Assembly (NCBI GenBank): GCA_028277795.1
Contig: JANQFP010000227.1
Location: forward strand, 1-61,679
Direction of reading: 5' to 3'
DNA length: 61,679 nucleotides
DNA from: Rhodospirillales bacterium
GTDB lineage: Bacteria; Pseudomonadota; Alphaproteobacteria; Rhodospirillales; JANQFP01
A model generated the notes under the pieces. That model ran no database searches, was not told where the DNA came from, and saw nothing but the letters and a program-made list of their open reading frames with translations. The stretch's first letter is position 1, and each line of letters begins with the position of its first letter. Positions 22,339-31,049 of this stretch are shown piece by piece. Position numbers and translations under genes: made by a program.

Positions 22339-22367
22339 TTGTCAATCTAGAAGCTTTCTAATATTGT
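22339..22367 (+). promoter_or_regulatory. irr promoter with overlapping iron-control (ICE) box
   Basis: TTGTCA (22339-22344), a 17-bp spacer and TATTGT (22362-22367) form a good promoter. The spacer is occupied by TCTAGAA-GCT-TTCTAAT (22346-22362), which matches the alphaproteobacterial Irr box TTTAGAA-N3-TTCTAAA at 12 of 14 specified positions. A repressor bound there would block RNA polymerase, so autoregulation by Irr is likely. Confidence 0.65.
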
Positions 22368-22420
22368 CGAGTCCGGCTCGGGATTCATGTTGCGTTTCAA
22401 TCAAATAGAAAGGGTGCGTC

Positions 22421-22834
22421 GTGAGACCCTACAGCCAAGTTCTTGAACGGCTTCGCGCGTCGGGCCTGCGCCCGACCCGCCAGCGGCTTGCCCTGGCCAA
22501 GCTGTTGTTCGACAAGGGCGATCGCCACGTCACCGCGGAAATACTCCATGCCGAGGCGATGAGCGCCAACATCCGCGTGTCCCTGGCCACCGTGTACAAC
22601 ACCCTGCACCAGTTCACCGCGGCCAAGCTGCTGCGGGAGATCGTGGTCGATTCGTCGCGGTCCTACTTCGACACCAACACCGATCCCCACCATCACTTCT
22701 ACTTCGAGGATTCGGGGCGCCTGGCCGACATTCCGGGTGACCAGGTGGTGGTCGCGGAGGTGCCCAGCCCGCCTGCGGGCACGACCATCGAAAGCGTCGA
22801 GGTGGTCATCAGGCTCGCCGAAGAGGCGGCGTGA
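22421..22834 (+). CDS. irr: Irr iron-response regulator (Fur superfamily)
   Basis: Irr is the heme/iron-responsive regulator of Rhizobiales, Rhodospirillales and relatives that controls iron uptake, heme synthesis and iron storage. The 137-residue protein has the Fur-type winged helix (RPTRQRLALAKLLF; I-R-V-S-L-A-T-V-Y-N-T-L) and the Irr-specific D-P-H-H-H-F histidine cluster (H90-H92) implicated in heme binding. It lacks the N-terminal heme-regulatory Gly-Cys-Pro motif of Bradyrhizobium Irr and the C-terminal CxxC of Fur. The start is GTG. The promoter carries an Irr box and the rubrerythrin gene lies directly downstream. Confidence 0.92.
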   Translation: MRPYSQVLERLRASGLRPTRQRLALAKLLFDKGDRHVTAEILHAEAMSANIRVSLATVYNTLHQFTAAKLLREIVVDSSRSYFDTNTDPHHHFYFEDSGRLADIPGDQVVVAEVPSPPAGTTIESVEVVIRLAEEAA

Positions 22835-22849
22835 ATATCAAAGAAAAAC

Positions 22850-22880
22850 AGAATTCTATAGCCTAGATTAGAATTCTTAA
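22850..22880 (+). promoter_or_regulatory. paired AGAATTCT palindromes upstream of the rubrerythrin promoter
   Basis: Two AGAATTCT palindromes (22850-22857 and 22870-22877) are centred 20 bp apart, about two helical turns. Together they form an inverted repeat GAATTCTA/TAGAATTC (22851-22858/22869-22876). They resemble Irr-box half-sites and lie directly upstream of the -35 element at 22889, a position suited to activation or to blocking from upstream. Binding by Irr is inferred. Confidence 0.45.
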
Positions 22881-22888
22881 AAAAATTG

Positions 22889-22917
22889 TTGACTCCCTGA
22901 GCCCCGCCCGCCATAGT
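22889..22917 (+). promoter_or_regulatory. candidate promoter of the rubrerythrin operon
   Basis: TTGACT (22889-22894), a 17-bp spacer and CATAGT (22912-22917) lie about 87 bp before the rubrerythrin ATG. The upstream flank is a run of A/T that could act as an UP element. Confidence 0.55.
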
Positions 22918-23003
22918 GTGTCCGGCAAACGTCCGCCGCAGGAGCGGGACGGGTGCCGGTTCGTTTGGTTTGTTGGAAAACCCAAATTCACGAGAGGGAT
23001 ACC

Positions 23004-23423
23004 ATGGCTGACCTGAAAGGCTCGAAGACCGAAGACAACCTCAAGGACGCATTCGCCGGCGAATCCCAGGCCAATCGCCGCTATCTGTATTTCGCCCAGA
23101 AGGCCGACGTGGAGGGCTACAACGACGTCTCCACCGTGTTCCGGTCCACCGCCGAGGGCGAGACCGGTCACGCCCACGGCCATCTGGAGTTCCTCGAGGA
23201 CGTCGGCGACCCGGCCACCGGCCTGCCCATCGGCAACACCGCCGAGAACCTGAAGGCGGCCATCGCCGGCGAGACCCACGAGTACACCGACATGTACCCG
23301 GGCATGGCCAAGACCGCCCGCGACGAGGGCTTCGACGAGATCGCCGACTGGTTCGAGACCCTGGCCAAGGCCGAGAAGTCCCATGCCGGGCGCTTCCAGA
23401 AGGCCCTCGACACCCTCGACTGA
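23004..23423 (+). CDS. rubrerythrin (ferritin-like diiron protein without rubredoxin domain)
   Basis: Rubrerythrins reduce hydrogen peroxide at a diiron site. This 139-residue form holds only the four-helix ferritin-like domain, with diiron motifs [21 protein letters not shown] and A-G-E-T-H-E-Y near the three metal-binding helices. It ends with [10 protein letters not shown]. The C-terminal rubredoxin domain that normally supplies electrons is missing, so a separate electron donor is needed; the Fe-S protein encoded next is an obvious candidate. ATG 23004 follows GAGAGGG. It is linked to irr by position and by likely Irr sites in its promoter region. Confidence 0.9.
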   Translation: MADLKGSKTEDNLKDAFAGESQANRRYLYFAQKADVEGYNDVSTVFRSTAEGETGHAHGHLEFLEDVGDPATGLPIGNTAENLKAAIAGETHEYTDMYPGMAKTARDEGFDEIADWFETLAKAEKSHAGRFQKALDTLD

Positions 23424-23448
23424 CCGGGTCCTTCCGGGACTTTGATCC

Positions 23449-23478
23449 CGCGGGGGGTCCGGCCGCGGGCCCCCCGCG
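23449..23478 (+). other. strong GC hairpin between rubrerythrin and Fe-S genes
   Basis: A 12-bp stem (23449-23460/23467-23478, one T-G pair) with a 6-nt loop lies in the 124-bp gap. A TTTTT run starts 10 nt downstream, too far for a standard terminator. It may lower expression of the downstream genes relative to rubrerythrin, or protect the rubrerythrin mRNA 3' end. Confidence 0.55.
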
Positions 23479-23547
23479 CTCATATTCGTAACGGTTTTTG
23501 TTGATGCTTTGGCCGCCCCGCCCGCGGGCGGCGAAAGGAGAGCCCCT

Positions 23548-24891
23548 ATGCGTGAAGGCAGCCTGGAAGCGCCGGTTCGCCGCCCGATCCCGTGGCGGGA
23601 CGCCGACTTCTACGACCGCGAGAAACTGGACGCGGAGCTCAGGCGGGTGTTCGACATCTGCCACGGATGCCGCCGGTGCTTCAATCTGTGCGACAGCTTC
23701 CCGCGCCTGTTCGACCTCGTCGACGACTCCGAGACCGGCGAGCTGGATTCGGTCGACAGCGCCGACTTCAAGCCGGTGGTCGATGCCTGCACCCTGTGCG
23801 ACATGTGCTTCCTGACCAAGTGCCCGTACGTGCCGCCGCACGAGTTCGACCTGGACTTCCCCCATCTGATGCTGCGCTACCGGGCGGTGGAGCTGCGCGA
23901 AGGCAAGGTCCCCGCCATGCAGCGCCAGCTCGGCAAGACCGACCGCAACGGGCGCCTGGGCTGCGGCATGTCCGGCCTGACCAACTGGGCCACCCGGCGC
24001 GGCAACGCGCTGACCCGCCCGCTCATGGAATCGGTGGCCGGCGTGCACCGCGATGCCGAGCTGCCCCGCTATCACGCCAAGACCTTGGTCGCCCAGGCCG
24101 GGGCCGAGTCCCCGACGGTGAACCGCGACGCGCCCGCCTTCGGCCGCAAGGCGGTCATCTACGCCACCTGCTTCGCCAACTACAACAACCCGGACATCGG
24201 CGTCGCCCTGCGCGGCGTGCTGGCCCGCAACGGCGTCGAGACCGAGGTCGTCTATCCCGAGTGCTGCGGCATGCCGCAACTGGAGCACGGCGACGTGGGC
24301 GGCGTGGCGGACAAGGCACGCACCGTCGCCGCCGCCATGAAGCCGTGGATCGACAAGGGCTACGACGTGGTCGGGCTGGTGCCCTCATGCAGCCTCATGC
24401 TGAAGTTCGAATGGCCCCTCATCGTGCCCGACGACGAGGACGTCAAGCGCCTCAGCCAGGCCACCTTCGATGCCACCGAGTACGTGGTCGACATCGCCCG
24501 CAAGGAGGGCCTGGCCGACGGCCTCAAGCCCCTGGGCGGCGACGTCACCGTCCATATCGCCTGCCATGCCCGGGCCCAGAACATGGGCCAGAAGGCCACC
24601 GACATGCTGCGCTTGCTGCCGGATACCCAGGTCAAGGTCATCGAGCGCTGCTCCGGCCACGGCGGGTCGTGGGGGGTGATGAAGGACACCTTCGAGGTCG
24701 GCATCAAGGTGGGCAAGCCGGTGGCCCGCGACGCGGTCAAGCAGAAGTCGGCGTTCGTGGTCTCCGAATGCCCGCTGGCCCGCGACCACATCGTGCAGGG
24801 CATGGAGATGCTGGGCGACGGCGCGTCGACGGACTCCGTCGGCACGGCCCAGCACCCGGTTCAACTGATGGCCCTGGCCTACGGCCTCTAG
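23548..24891 (+). CDS. Fe-S oxidoreductase with two 4Fe-4S motifs and CCG domains (GlpC/HdrD-like)
   Basis: The 447-residue protein has two N-terminal 4Fe-4S ferredoxin-type motifs (C38-x2-C41-x2-C44-x3-C48 and C81-x2-C84-x2-C87-x4-C92). Two cysteine-rich CCG-type regions follow (Y-P-E-C-C-G-M-P near 236 and E-R-C-S-G-H-G-G near 366), as in GlpC, HdrD and LutA relatives. Such proteins pass electrons between a quinone or ferredoxin pool and a partner. Here it is flanked by a rubredoxin-less rubrerythrin and a DUF3501 gene, so electron supply to rubrerythrin is a reasonable inference. ATG 23548 follows an AAAGGAGA ribosome-binding site. The actual donor and acceptor are unknown. Confidence 0.85.
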   Translation: MREGSLEAPVRRPIPWRDADFYDREKLDAELRRVFDICHGCRRCFNLCDSFPRLFDLVDDSETGELDSVDSADFKPVVDACTLCDMCFLTKCPYVPPHEFDLDFPHLMLRYRAVELREGKVPAMQRQLGKTDRNGRLGCGMSGLTNWATRRGNALTRPLMESVAGVHRDAELPRYHAKTLVAQAGAESPTVNRDAPAFGRKAVIYATCFANYNNPDIGVALRGVLARNGVETEVVYPECCGMPQLEHGDVGGVADKARTVAAAMKPWIDKGYDVVGLVPSCSLMLKFEWPLIVPDDEDVKRLSQATFDATEYVVDIARKEGLADGLKPLGGDVTVHIACHARAQNMGQKATDMLRLLPDTQVKVIERCSGHGGSWGVMKDTFEVGIKVGKPVARDAVKQKSAFVVSECPLARDHIVQGMEMLGDGASTDSVGTAQHPVQLMALAYGL

Positions 24892-24905
24892 AGGAGCGTG
24901 CCCCC

Positions 24906-25493
24906 ATGTCCCCCCGTACCATCACCCGAGACGACATCATGCCCATGGACGCCTATGCCCGGGTGCGCACCGAGCGCCGCCGGGCGGTGACGGCCATGAA
25001 GAAGGAGCGCCGCCTCGCCGTGGGGCCGGACGCCACGCTCTACTTCGAGAACTACGACACCATGTGGCACCAGATCCACGAGATGCTGCACATCGAGAAG
25101 GGCGGCGACGAGCAGATCGAGGATGAGCTTCGCGCCTACAACCCCTTGATTCCCCAGGGCCGTGAGCTGGTCGCCACCCTGATGTTCGAGATCGACGATC
25201 CGGTGCGGCGGAACAAGGTGCTGGGCAATCTGGGCGGCGTCGAAGGCACGGTGACCCTCGACGTGGACGGCGAGACCGTGCGCGCCGTCCCCGAAGGCGA
25301 CGTGGAGCGGACGACGGAGGACGGCAAGACGTCTTCCGTCCACTTCCTCCATTTCCCGTTCACGGACGACCAGATGGCGCGCTTCCGCCGGTCCGGCGCG
25401 CGGATCGTGGCCGCCATCGGACACGATGGCTACGGCCACATGGCGGTCATGCCCGACACCGTGCGCGCGGCCCTGGCCGACGACTTCGACTGA
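24906..25493 (+). CDS. DUF3501-family protein
   Basis: This 195-residue soluble protein begins after a GAGGAG ribosome-binding site 14 bp past the Fe-S gene. It matches what I know of DUF3501: an I-T-x-D-D-I-M-P-M-D-x-Y start, a conserved Y-F-E-N-Y-D-T-M-W-H-Q-I-H-E-M-L-H-I-E segment (residues about 44-62, with His residues that could bind metal), and H-F-L-H-F-P-F and G-H-D-G-Y-G-H motifs. No enzymatic role is established to my knowledge. The recurring link to rubrerythrin and a GlpC-like protein suggests a part in peroxide or iron metabolism. The gene converges on the SH3b gene, 7 bp away. Confidence 0.82.
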   Translation: MSPRTITRDDIMPMDAYARVRTERRRAVTAMKKERRLAVGPDATLYFENYDTMWHQIHEMLHIEKGGDEQIEDELRAYNPLIPQGRELVATLMFEIDDPVRRNKVLGNLGGVEGTVTLDVDGETVRAVPEGDVERTTEDGKTSSVHFLHFPFTDDQMARFRRSGARIVAAIGHDGYGHMAVMPDTVRAALADDFD

Positions 25494-25500
25494 ACCGGGC

Positions 25501-26004
25501 TTAACGCACCACCTCGCCGCGGTGGGTGCCCCAGAACTCGGCGCGGCGCAGCCAGCCTTCGTGCGGCCCCACCTCGATCCGGCACCAGCCGCTGCCGTCG
25601 GGGCATTCGAGCAGGCGTCCGATCACTCCCGGCTCGGCGATCGCCACCGGCAGGCTGTCGCTGTCGGCCCGCTGGCGCAGGGTGCGCCGCTTGCCCTTGA
25701 CGATCATGGTGCGCCGTCCGTCGATCATGCTGCGGTGGATCCAGCCCTGGGTCCCCTCCCAGTCCCGGACCTTGCGCCAGGTGTTGTATTCGGCGATCAC
25801 CTCCACCGGCAGGTAGCGCCGCTGGTAGACCCAATCCACCGGGTATTGGACTCCCGGTCCGGTGCGCAGGTTGACCTCGTCGGCCCGCAGGCTGACGAAC
25901 CGCGGCAACGGCAGGCCCGAGCCCTCGGGGGCCGCGCCGACGGGCGCCGCCGCCAGCGCCAGCAGGGCGAACAACATCACGGTACGGGGCCAGCCGCCAT
26001 CCAT
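25501..26004 (-). CDS. exported SH3b-domain protein
   Basis: The 167-residue product has a signal peptide (hydrophobic core about 9-20, cleavage near A-x-A at 22-24). Two bacterial SH3-like regions follow: residues about 38-95 (ADEVNLRTGPGVQYPVDWVY and GTQGWIHRSMIDGRR) and a more degenerate one at 105-165 (LLECPDGSGWCRIEVG, GWLRRAEFWG). SH3b proteins in the periplasm usually bind peptidoglycan or modulate wall enzymes. In alphaproteobacteria this family is often next to a hydroxyacid dehydrogenase gene, as here; the two diverge across 128 bp. Specific function is unknown. Confidence 0.85.
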   Translation of the reverse strand: MDGGWPRTVMLFALLALAAAPVGAAPEGSGLPLPRFVSLRADEVNLRTGPGVQYPVDWVYQRRYLPVEVIAEYNTWRKVRDWEGTQGWIHRSMIDGRRTMIVKGKRRTLRQRADSDSLPVAIAEPGVIGRLLECPDGSGWCRIEVGPHEGWLRRAEFWGTHRGEVVR

Positions 26005-26132
26005 CGGATCACCGGTCCACGAGGGTCAAGAAACGGCCACGATCACGCCGGGAACTTGGTATTATAAGCCGCGCCGGAGAGGGTCAAGACGAAGGGGCAA
26101 CCCGGACCGGGCCGGCATCGGGAGGGCCATCC

Positions 26133-27125
26133 ATGTCACGCGACAGACTGCAGGTCACCGTGACCCGCAAGCTGCCGGACGTTATCGAGACGCGGCTGAT
26201 GGAGCGCTTCGACGTCCGCCTCAACGGCGACGACGTTCCCCTGTCCTCGGACCAGCTTGCCGAGGCCATGGCGGGCGCCGACGTTCTGGTGCCCACGGTC
26301 ACCGATCACATCGACGCCGCCGTGCTGGGGGCGGGGGCGCCGAAAGTGCGGCTGATCGCCAACTACGGCACCGGCGTCGACCACATCGACCTGGCTACCG
26401 CCGGCCGGCACGGCATCACCGTCACCAACACGCCGGACGTGCTCACCGAGGACACCGCCGACATCACCATGGCGCTGATCCTCGCCGTCCCCCGCCGCAT
26501 GACCGAAGGCGAGCGCATCGTCCGCCGCGGCGACTGGACGGGGTGGTCGCCGACCTGGATGCTGGGCAACCGCATTCGGGGAAAGCGGCTGGGCATCATC
26601 GGCATGGGACGCATCGGCTCCGCCGTCGCCCGCCGCGCCCGCGGCTTCGGCCTGTCCATCAACTACCACAACCGGCGCCGGGTGGCGCCGGAGCTGGAGG
26701 CCGAGCTGGGGGCCACCTACTGGGAGAGCCTGGACCAGATGCTGGCCCACATGGACATCATCTCGGTCAACTGCCCGCACACGCCGGCCACCTTCCATCT
26801 GCTGTCGCAGCGGCGGCTGCGGCTGCTCCAGCCCCACGCCTACATCGTCAACACCTCGCGCGGCGAGGTCATCGACGAGACCGGCCTGGTCCGCCTGCTG
26901 GTCAGTGGCGACATCGGCGGCGCCGGGCTCGACGTGTTCGAGAACGAGCCGGCGGTCAACCCCAAGCTGCTCAAGCTGGACAACGTGGTCCTGCTGCCCC
27001 ATCTGGGGTCGGCCACCATCGAAGGGCGCATCGACATGGGCGAATCCGTGATCGCCAACATCACGGCCTTCGCCGAGGGGCGGGTGCCGCCCAACCAGGT
27101 GTCGGGCGACGTTGCGGCCGGCTGA
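26133..27125 (+). CDS. D-isomer-specific 2-hydroxyacid dehydrogenase (glyoxylate/hydroxypyruvate reductase-like)
   Basis: The 330-residue NAD(P)-dependent enzyme has the Rossmann motif G-I-I-G-M-G-R-I-G-S (about 153-162) and the catalytic Arg/Glu/His set in N-T-S-R-G-E-V, E-N-E-P-A-V-N and L-P-H-L-G-S-A-T. This fits the GyaR-like group that reduces glyoxylate or hydroxypyruvate. ATG 26133 lies after GGGAGGGCC. A TATTATAAG segment 65 bp upstream could be its -10. The gene ends 2 bp before the convergent CBS gene. Substrate is not certain. Confidence 0.9.
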   Translation: MSRDRLQVTVTRKLPDVIETRLMERFDVRLNGDDVPLSSDQLAEAMAGADVLVPTVTDHIDAAVLGAGAPKVRLIANYGTGVDHIDLATAGRHGITVTNTPDVLTEDTADITMALILAVPRRMTEGERIVRRGDWTGWSPTWMLGNRIRGKRLGIIGMGRIGSAVARRARGFGLSINYHNRRRVAPELEAELGATYWESLDQMLAHMDIISVNCPHTPATFHLLSQRRLRLLQPHAYIVNTSRGEVIDETGLVRLLVSGDIGGAGLDVFENEPAVNPKLLKLDNVVLLPHLGSATIEGRIDMGESVIANITAFAEGRVPPNQVSGDVAAG

Positions 27126-27127
27126 CG

Positions 27128-27559
27128 TCAGCGGCCGGTGATGGCGTAGTCCTTGAGGACGTTGCGTTCCAGCTCGGACTGCTCGAGGCGGAACTCGACC
27201 ACGTCGCGCACGCTGATCATGCCGATGAGCTTGTTGTCCTCGACCACGGGCAGGTGGCGGATGTGGCGCTGGGCCATGATCCGCCACACGTCCTTGAGCG
27301 AGGCGTCGGGCGGAACCACCACGGCGCCCGACGTCATCAGGTCCCTGACGTGCAGCGCCATGACCTTGCCGCGCTCCGACAGGCCGCGCACGATGTCCCG
27401 TTCCGAGATCACGCCAACCAGGCGCCCTTCGGCATCCCGCACCGGCAGGGCGCCGATCTCGTTGGAGGTCAGGATGGTCGCCGCCGACTCCACGGTGTCT
27501 TCCGGTCGGCAGGTCACCAGCCTCGACCCTTTTCGATTGAGGATCTCCCGAACGCTCAT
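27128..27559 (-). CDS. CBS-domain pair protein
   Basis: This 143-residue stand-alone protein consists almost entirely of two CBS motifs (residues about 8-65 and 75-130, with I-G-A-L-P-V-R-D, V-I-S-E-R-D-I-V-R-G-L and R-H-L-P-V-V-E-D-N-K-L-I-G-M-I-S-V-R-D-V-V). CBS pairs sense adenine nucleotides or other ligands and regulate partners. ATG at 27559 is preceded by GGAAGGA; the frame is open to 27607 but the extension is unconserved. It faces the dehydrogenase gene tail to tail. Partner unknown. Confidence 0.88.
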   Translation of the reverse strand: MSVREILNRKGSRLVTCRPEDTVESAATILTSNEIGALPVRDAEGRLVGVISERDIVRGLSERGKVMALHVRDLMTSGAVVVPPDASLKDVWRIMAQRHIRHLPVVEDNKLIGMISVRDVVEFRLEQSELERNVLKDYAITGR

Positions 27560-27739
27560 GCTTTTGTTCCTTCCCGACGACCATCGGCGTCGGGCCCACA
27601 CTCTCACGAATCCCCGCCCCCATGCAACATGGGAGGCGGCAGCAATACCGCCACCCGGCCCCCTACATCCCTCGACATCCTTGGTTTTTCAAGGGATTGG
27701 CCATCCGATCGACGCGCAGGGCCCAGCGGGGGGACGGCG

Positions 27740-28189
27740 TCACACGAACAGCAGGGAGCCGTCCTTGGAGGCGTCGTTGAGGAACGTGACCACGCCCCCC
27801 GGCTCGATGGGGAGATCGGGCCGCAGGCCGCCGGAGTCCAGGCCCATGGCGCGGAGCCCCATCTCGCACACCATGATCCGGACGCCCAGGGTCGGGCAGG
27901 CGGTCAGCAGCTCCTCGAACCCGGCGACGCCGCGGGTCACCAGGCCGTCGTCGGCGATGCCGGCGCCGCCCGGTCCGCTGCCGTCGCCGGCGTCCAGCGC
28001 CCTCCATGCCGGCGCGCCGTCGGCGCCGGCGACGGCCAGGGCGCGGCACGCCCCCATGGTGAAGAACAGGGTCACCGGGACGCCGATGGCGGCGGCCCCG
28101 CCGGCCATGACCAGGGCGTAGTGGATGCGCGCGTAGTCGCCGGAGAACACGACCACGGACAGCTTGTCGAGCGGTCGGTCAGGCGGCAT
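27740..28189 (-). CDS. DsrE/DsrF-like sulfur-transfer family protein
   Basis: The 149-residue protein has the DsrE-like fold pattern: L-S-V-V-V-F-S-G-D-Y start, a hydrophobic Gly/Ala-rich helix, F-F-T-M-G-A-C-R-A and the C-terminal I-M-V-C-E-M-G-L-R-A-M-G-L motif with a conserved cysteine (about 117) in the position used by DsrE/TusD for persulfide. A Gly/Asp-rich insert (about 55-80) interrupts the middle. It overlaps the moeB-like gene by 11 bp and is probably co-expressed with it, with cysK further upstream. That suggests sulfur trafficking, although many DsrE-fold proteins have other roles. The 180-bp gap to the CBS gene shows no clear terminator. Confidence 0.78.
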   Translation of the reverse strand: MPPDRPLDKLSVVVFSGDYARIHYALVMAGGAAAIGVPVTLFFTMGACRALAVAGADGAPAWRALDAGDGSGPGGAGIADDGLVTRGVAGFEELLTACPTLGVRIMVCEMGLRAMGLDSGGLRPDLPIEPGGVVTFLNDASKDGSLLFV

Positions 28190-28985
28190 GGACGGACAGG
28201 TCCGTGATCGCCGGGGCGCGTCCGCACAGGGGGCAGTCCGGGTCCCGCCGCACCTTGACCTTGCGGAACTCGCAGCTCAGCCCGTCGACGATGAGCAGCC
28301 AGCCGGCCAGGCCAGCGCCGATGCCCAGCAGCTCTTTGAGCACCTCGGTGGCCTGCAGGGAGCCCACCATGCCGCACAGGGCGCCGAGGACGCCGGCCTC
28401 GGCGCACGACGGGATCTGCCCGGGCGGCGGCGGCTCGCGGAACAGGCACCGGTAGCAGGGTCCGTGGTCGCCGGCCTCGTCCTCGGCGTAGGCCTTGAAG
28501 GTGTAGATCTGCGCGTCGAACCTGAGAATGGCCGCCGAGACCAGGGGCGTGCGGGCGAAATAACAGGCGTCGTTGACCAGGAAGCGGGTGGCGAAGTTGT
28601 CGCTGCCGTCGGCCACAAGGTCGTAGCCGGCCACCAGGTCGGCGGCGTTGTCCACGCCGAGCCGCCGGTTGTGGGCGACGACCCGGACGTCGGGGTTGAT
28701 GGCGGCCAGGGTCTCGCGGGCGCTGTCCACCTTGGCCCGGCCGACGCTGGCGGTGCCGTGCACCACCTGGCGCTGCAGGTTGCTGAGATCGACCACGTCG
28801 TCGTCGACCACGCCCAGGGTGCCGACGCCGGCGGCGGCCAGATAGAGCAGCAACGGCGAGCCCAGGCCGCCGGCACCCACCACCAGCACTTTCGACTCCA
28901 GCAGCCGCGCCTGCCCCTCGCCGCCCACCTCCCTGAGCAGGATGTGGCGGGCGTAGCGCTTGACCTGGTCTTCGGAGAAATCCAT
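28179..28985 (-). CDS. moeB: MoeB/ThiF-family adenylyltransferase (E1-like)
   Basis: The family adenylates the C-terminal glycine of a ubiquitin-like sulfur carrier (MoaD or ThiS) to activate it for sulfur loading. The 268-residue protein has the nucleotide-binding G-A-G-G-L-G-S (37-43), D-D-D-V-V-D-L-S-N-L-Q-R-Q and catalytic-type cysteine P-S-C-A-E-A-G-V-L-G. Two zinc CxxC pairs (C-Y-R-C and C-P-L-C) are present. There is no C-terminal rhodanese domain. ATG 28985 was chosen as the conserved N-terminus, although the frame is open further inside cysK on the same strand. Whether it serves molybdopterin, thiamine or cysteine/thioamide sulfur delivery is unresolved. Confidence 0.88.
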   Translation of the reverse strand: MDFSEDQVKRYARHILLREVGGEGQARLLESKVLVVGAGGLGSPLLLYLAAAGVGTLGVVDDDVVDLSNLQRQVVHGTASVGRAKVDSARETLAAINPDVRVVAHNRRLGVDNAADLVAGYDLVADGSDNFATRFLVNDACYFARTPLVSAAILRFDAQIYTFKAYAEDEAGDHGPCYRCLFREPPPPGQIPSCAEAGVLGALCGMVGSLQATEVLKELLGIGAGLAGWLLIVDGLSCEFRKVKVRRDPDCPLCGRAPAITDLSVHAA

Positions 28986-29041
28986 GACGACGGTGCCCGT
29001 GCCGCCACCCGGCGGTCCGCGACGCCGGCCGGCCCGCGAGT

Positions 29042-30043
<1,002 letters not shown>

Positions 30044-30125
30044 GGCCTACCTCCCATGGCCGGTTCCGGCCGCCGAGCATAGCGTGGTTGTCCCGCTTTC
30101 ACTACGGTCCAAAACGCCGGATGGA

Positions 30126-30581
30126 TCAGATGGAGAAGTCGAGATTTCTCCGCCCTTCGCTGACAATCCCGGCCTCGTTGGCGCGGGTGCACAGGTCGTC
30201 GATGGTCATGGCGTCGAGCCGGGTCATGATGTCGTCCTGCAGCTCCGACCACAACGGACGCACGACCTTGAGGCCGAGGGGCGAGCCGGCGGCGTTGTCG
30301 TCGGCCTCCTCGGCGGTCTCCATCTTGCGCACCACGCGGACGATGTCGCCGACGGTGATGCGCCGCCGCTCGCGGGCCAGGCGGTAGCCACCGCGCGGGC
30401 CGCGCACCCCCACCAGGATGCCCTGGCGCACCAACTGTTGCAGGGCCTGCTCCAGGTAGCGGCGCGGAATCCCCTGGCGGCGGGTGATCTCGCGGCTCTG
30501 AACGGGCTCGCTGCCCGAGTGGTAGCCGATATCCAATACCGCCTCGATGGCGAACAGGGTCTTCTTGGACAGGCGCAACAT
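30126..30581 (-). CDS. Rrf2-family regulator lacking the IscR cluster cysteines
   Basis: This 151-residue winged-helix protein starts with the Rrf2 signature M-L-R-L-S-K-K-T-L-F-A-I-E-A-V-L-D-I. It has the DNA-recognition helix region I-P-R-R-Y-L-E-Q-A-L-Q-Q-L and wing V-R-G-P-R-G-G-Y-R-L-A. Only one cysteine is present (D-D-L-C, about 129), so it cannot hold the three-Cys cluster of IscR. Position directly upstream of cysK on the same strand recalls CymR-type cysteine regulators, which in gram-positives act with CysK. The ribosome-binding site (GGGGGGAG) overlaps the last codons of dut, 6 bp away. Target genes are inferred from position. Confidence 0.88.
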   Translation of the reverse strand: MLRLSKKTLFAIEAVLDIGYHSGSEPVQSREITRRQGIPRRYLEQALQQLVRQGILVGVRGPRGGYRLARERRRITVGDIVRVVRKMETAEEADDNAAGSPLGLKVVRPLWSELQDDIMTRLDAMTIDDLCTRANEAGIVSEGRRNLDFSI

Positions 30582-30587
30582 CGCCGG

Positions 30588-31049
30588 TTACTCCCCCCGA
30601 GTTGTTCCGGTGGAGCCGAACCCGCCGGCGCCGCGGGCCGTCTCCGGAAGGCGCTCCACCTCGCGCCAGCGCACCGTGTTGACCGGCGCCACCACCATCT
30701 GGGCGACCCGCATGCCGCGCTCGACGGTGAAGGCGGAGCGGCCCAGATTGACCAGGATGACGCCGATCTCGCCCCGGTAGTCGGCGTCGATGGTGCCCGG
30801 GGCGTTGAGGACCGTGACCCCGTCGTCGTGGGCGAGGCCGGACCGTGGGCGCACCTGGGCCTCGTAGCCCGGCGGCAGGGCGATGGCGATCCCCGACGGG
30901 ATGCGGGCGCGGTCCCCCGGCGCCAGGGTCAGCGGCCCGTCGACGGCGGCCATCAGGTCGACGCCTGCCGCATGGGCGGTGGCGTAGGCCGGAAGCGGCA
31001 GGTCGCGGCCATGGTCGAGCCGCCGGATGGCCACCTGGAGGTCGCTCAT
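30588..31049 (-). CDS. dut: dUTP diphosphatase
   Basis: Dut hydrolyses dUTP to dUMP, keeping uracil out of DNA and supplying thymidylate synthesis. The 153-residue trimeric-type enzyme has all five motifs, including [27 protein letters not shown] and the C-terminal arm [13 protein letters not shown] 31049 overlaps the coaBC stop by 4 bp. The frame continues upstream inside coaBC but carries no dUTPase sequence. The coaBC-dut pairing is conserved in bacteria. Confidence 0.96.
   Translation of the reverse strand: MSDLQVAIRRLDHGRDLPLPAYATAHAAGVDLMAAVDGPLTLAPGDRARIPSGIAIALPPGYEAQVRPRSGLAHDDGVTVLNAPGTIDADYRGEIGVILVNLGRSAFTVERGMRVAQMVVAPVNTVRWREVERLPETARGAGGFGSTGTTRGE

Noticed and set aside
30126-30581. 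IscR, the Fe-S cluster regulator
   Set aside because: Only one cysteine is present, so the three-Cys cluster site is missing, and no isc or suf genes are nearby.
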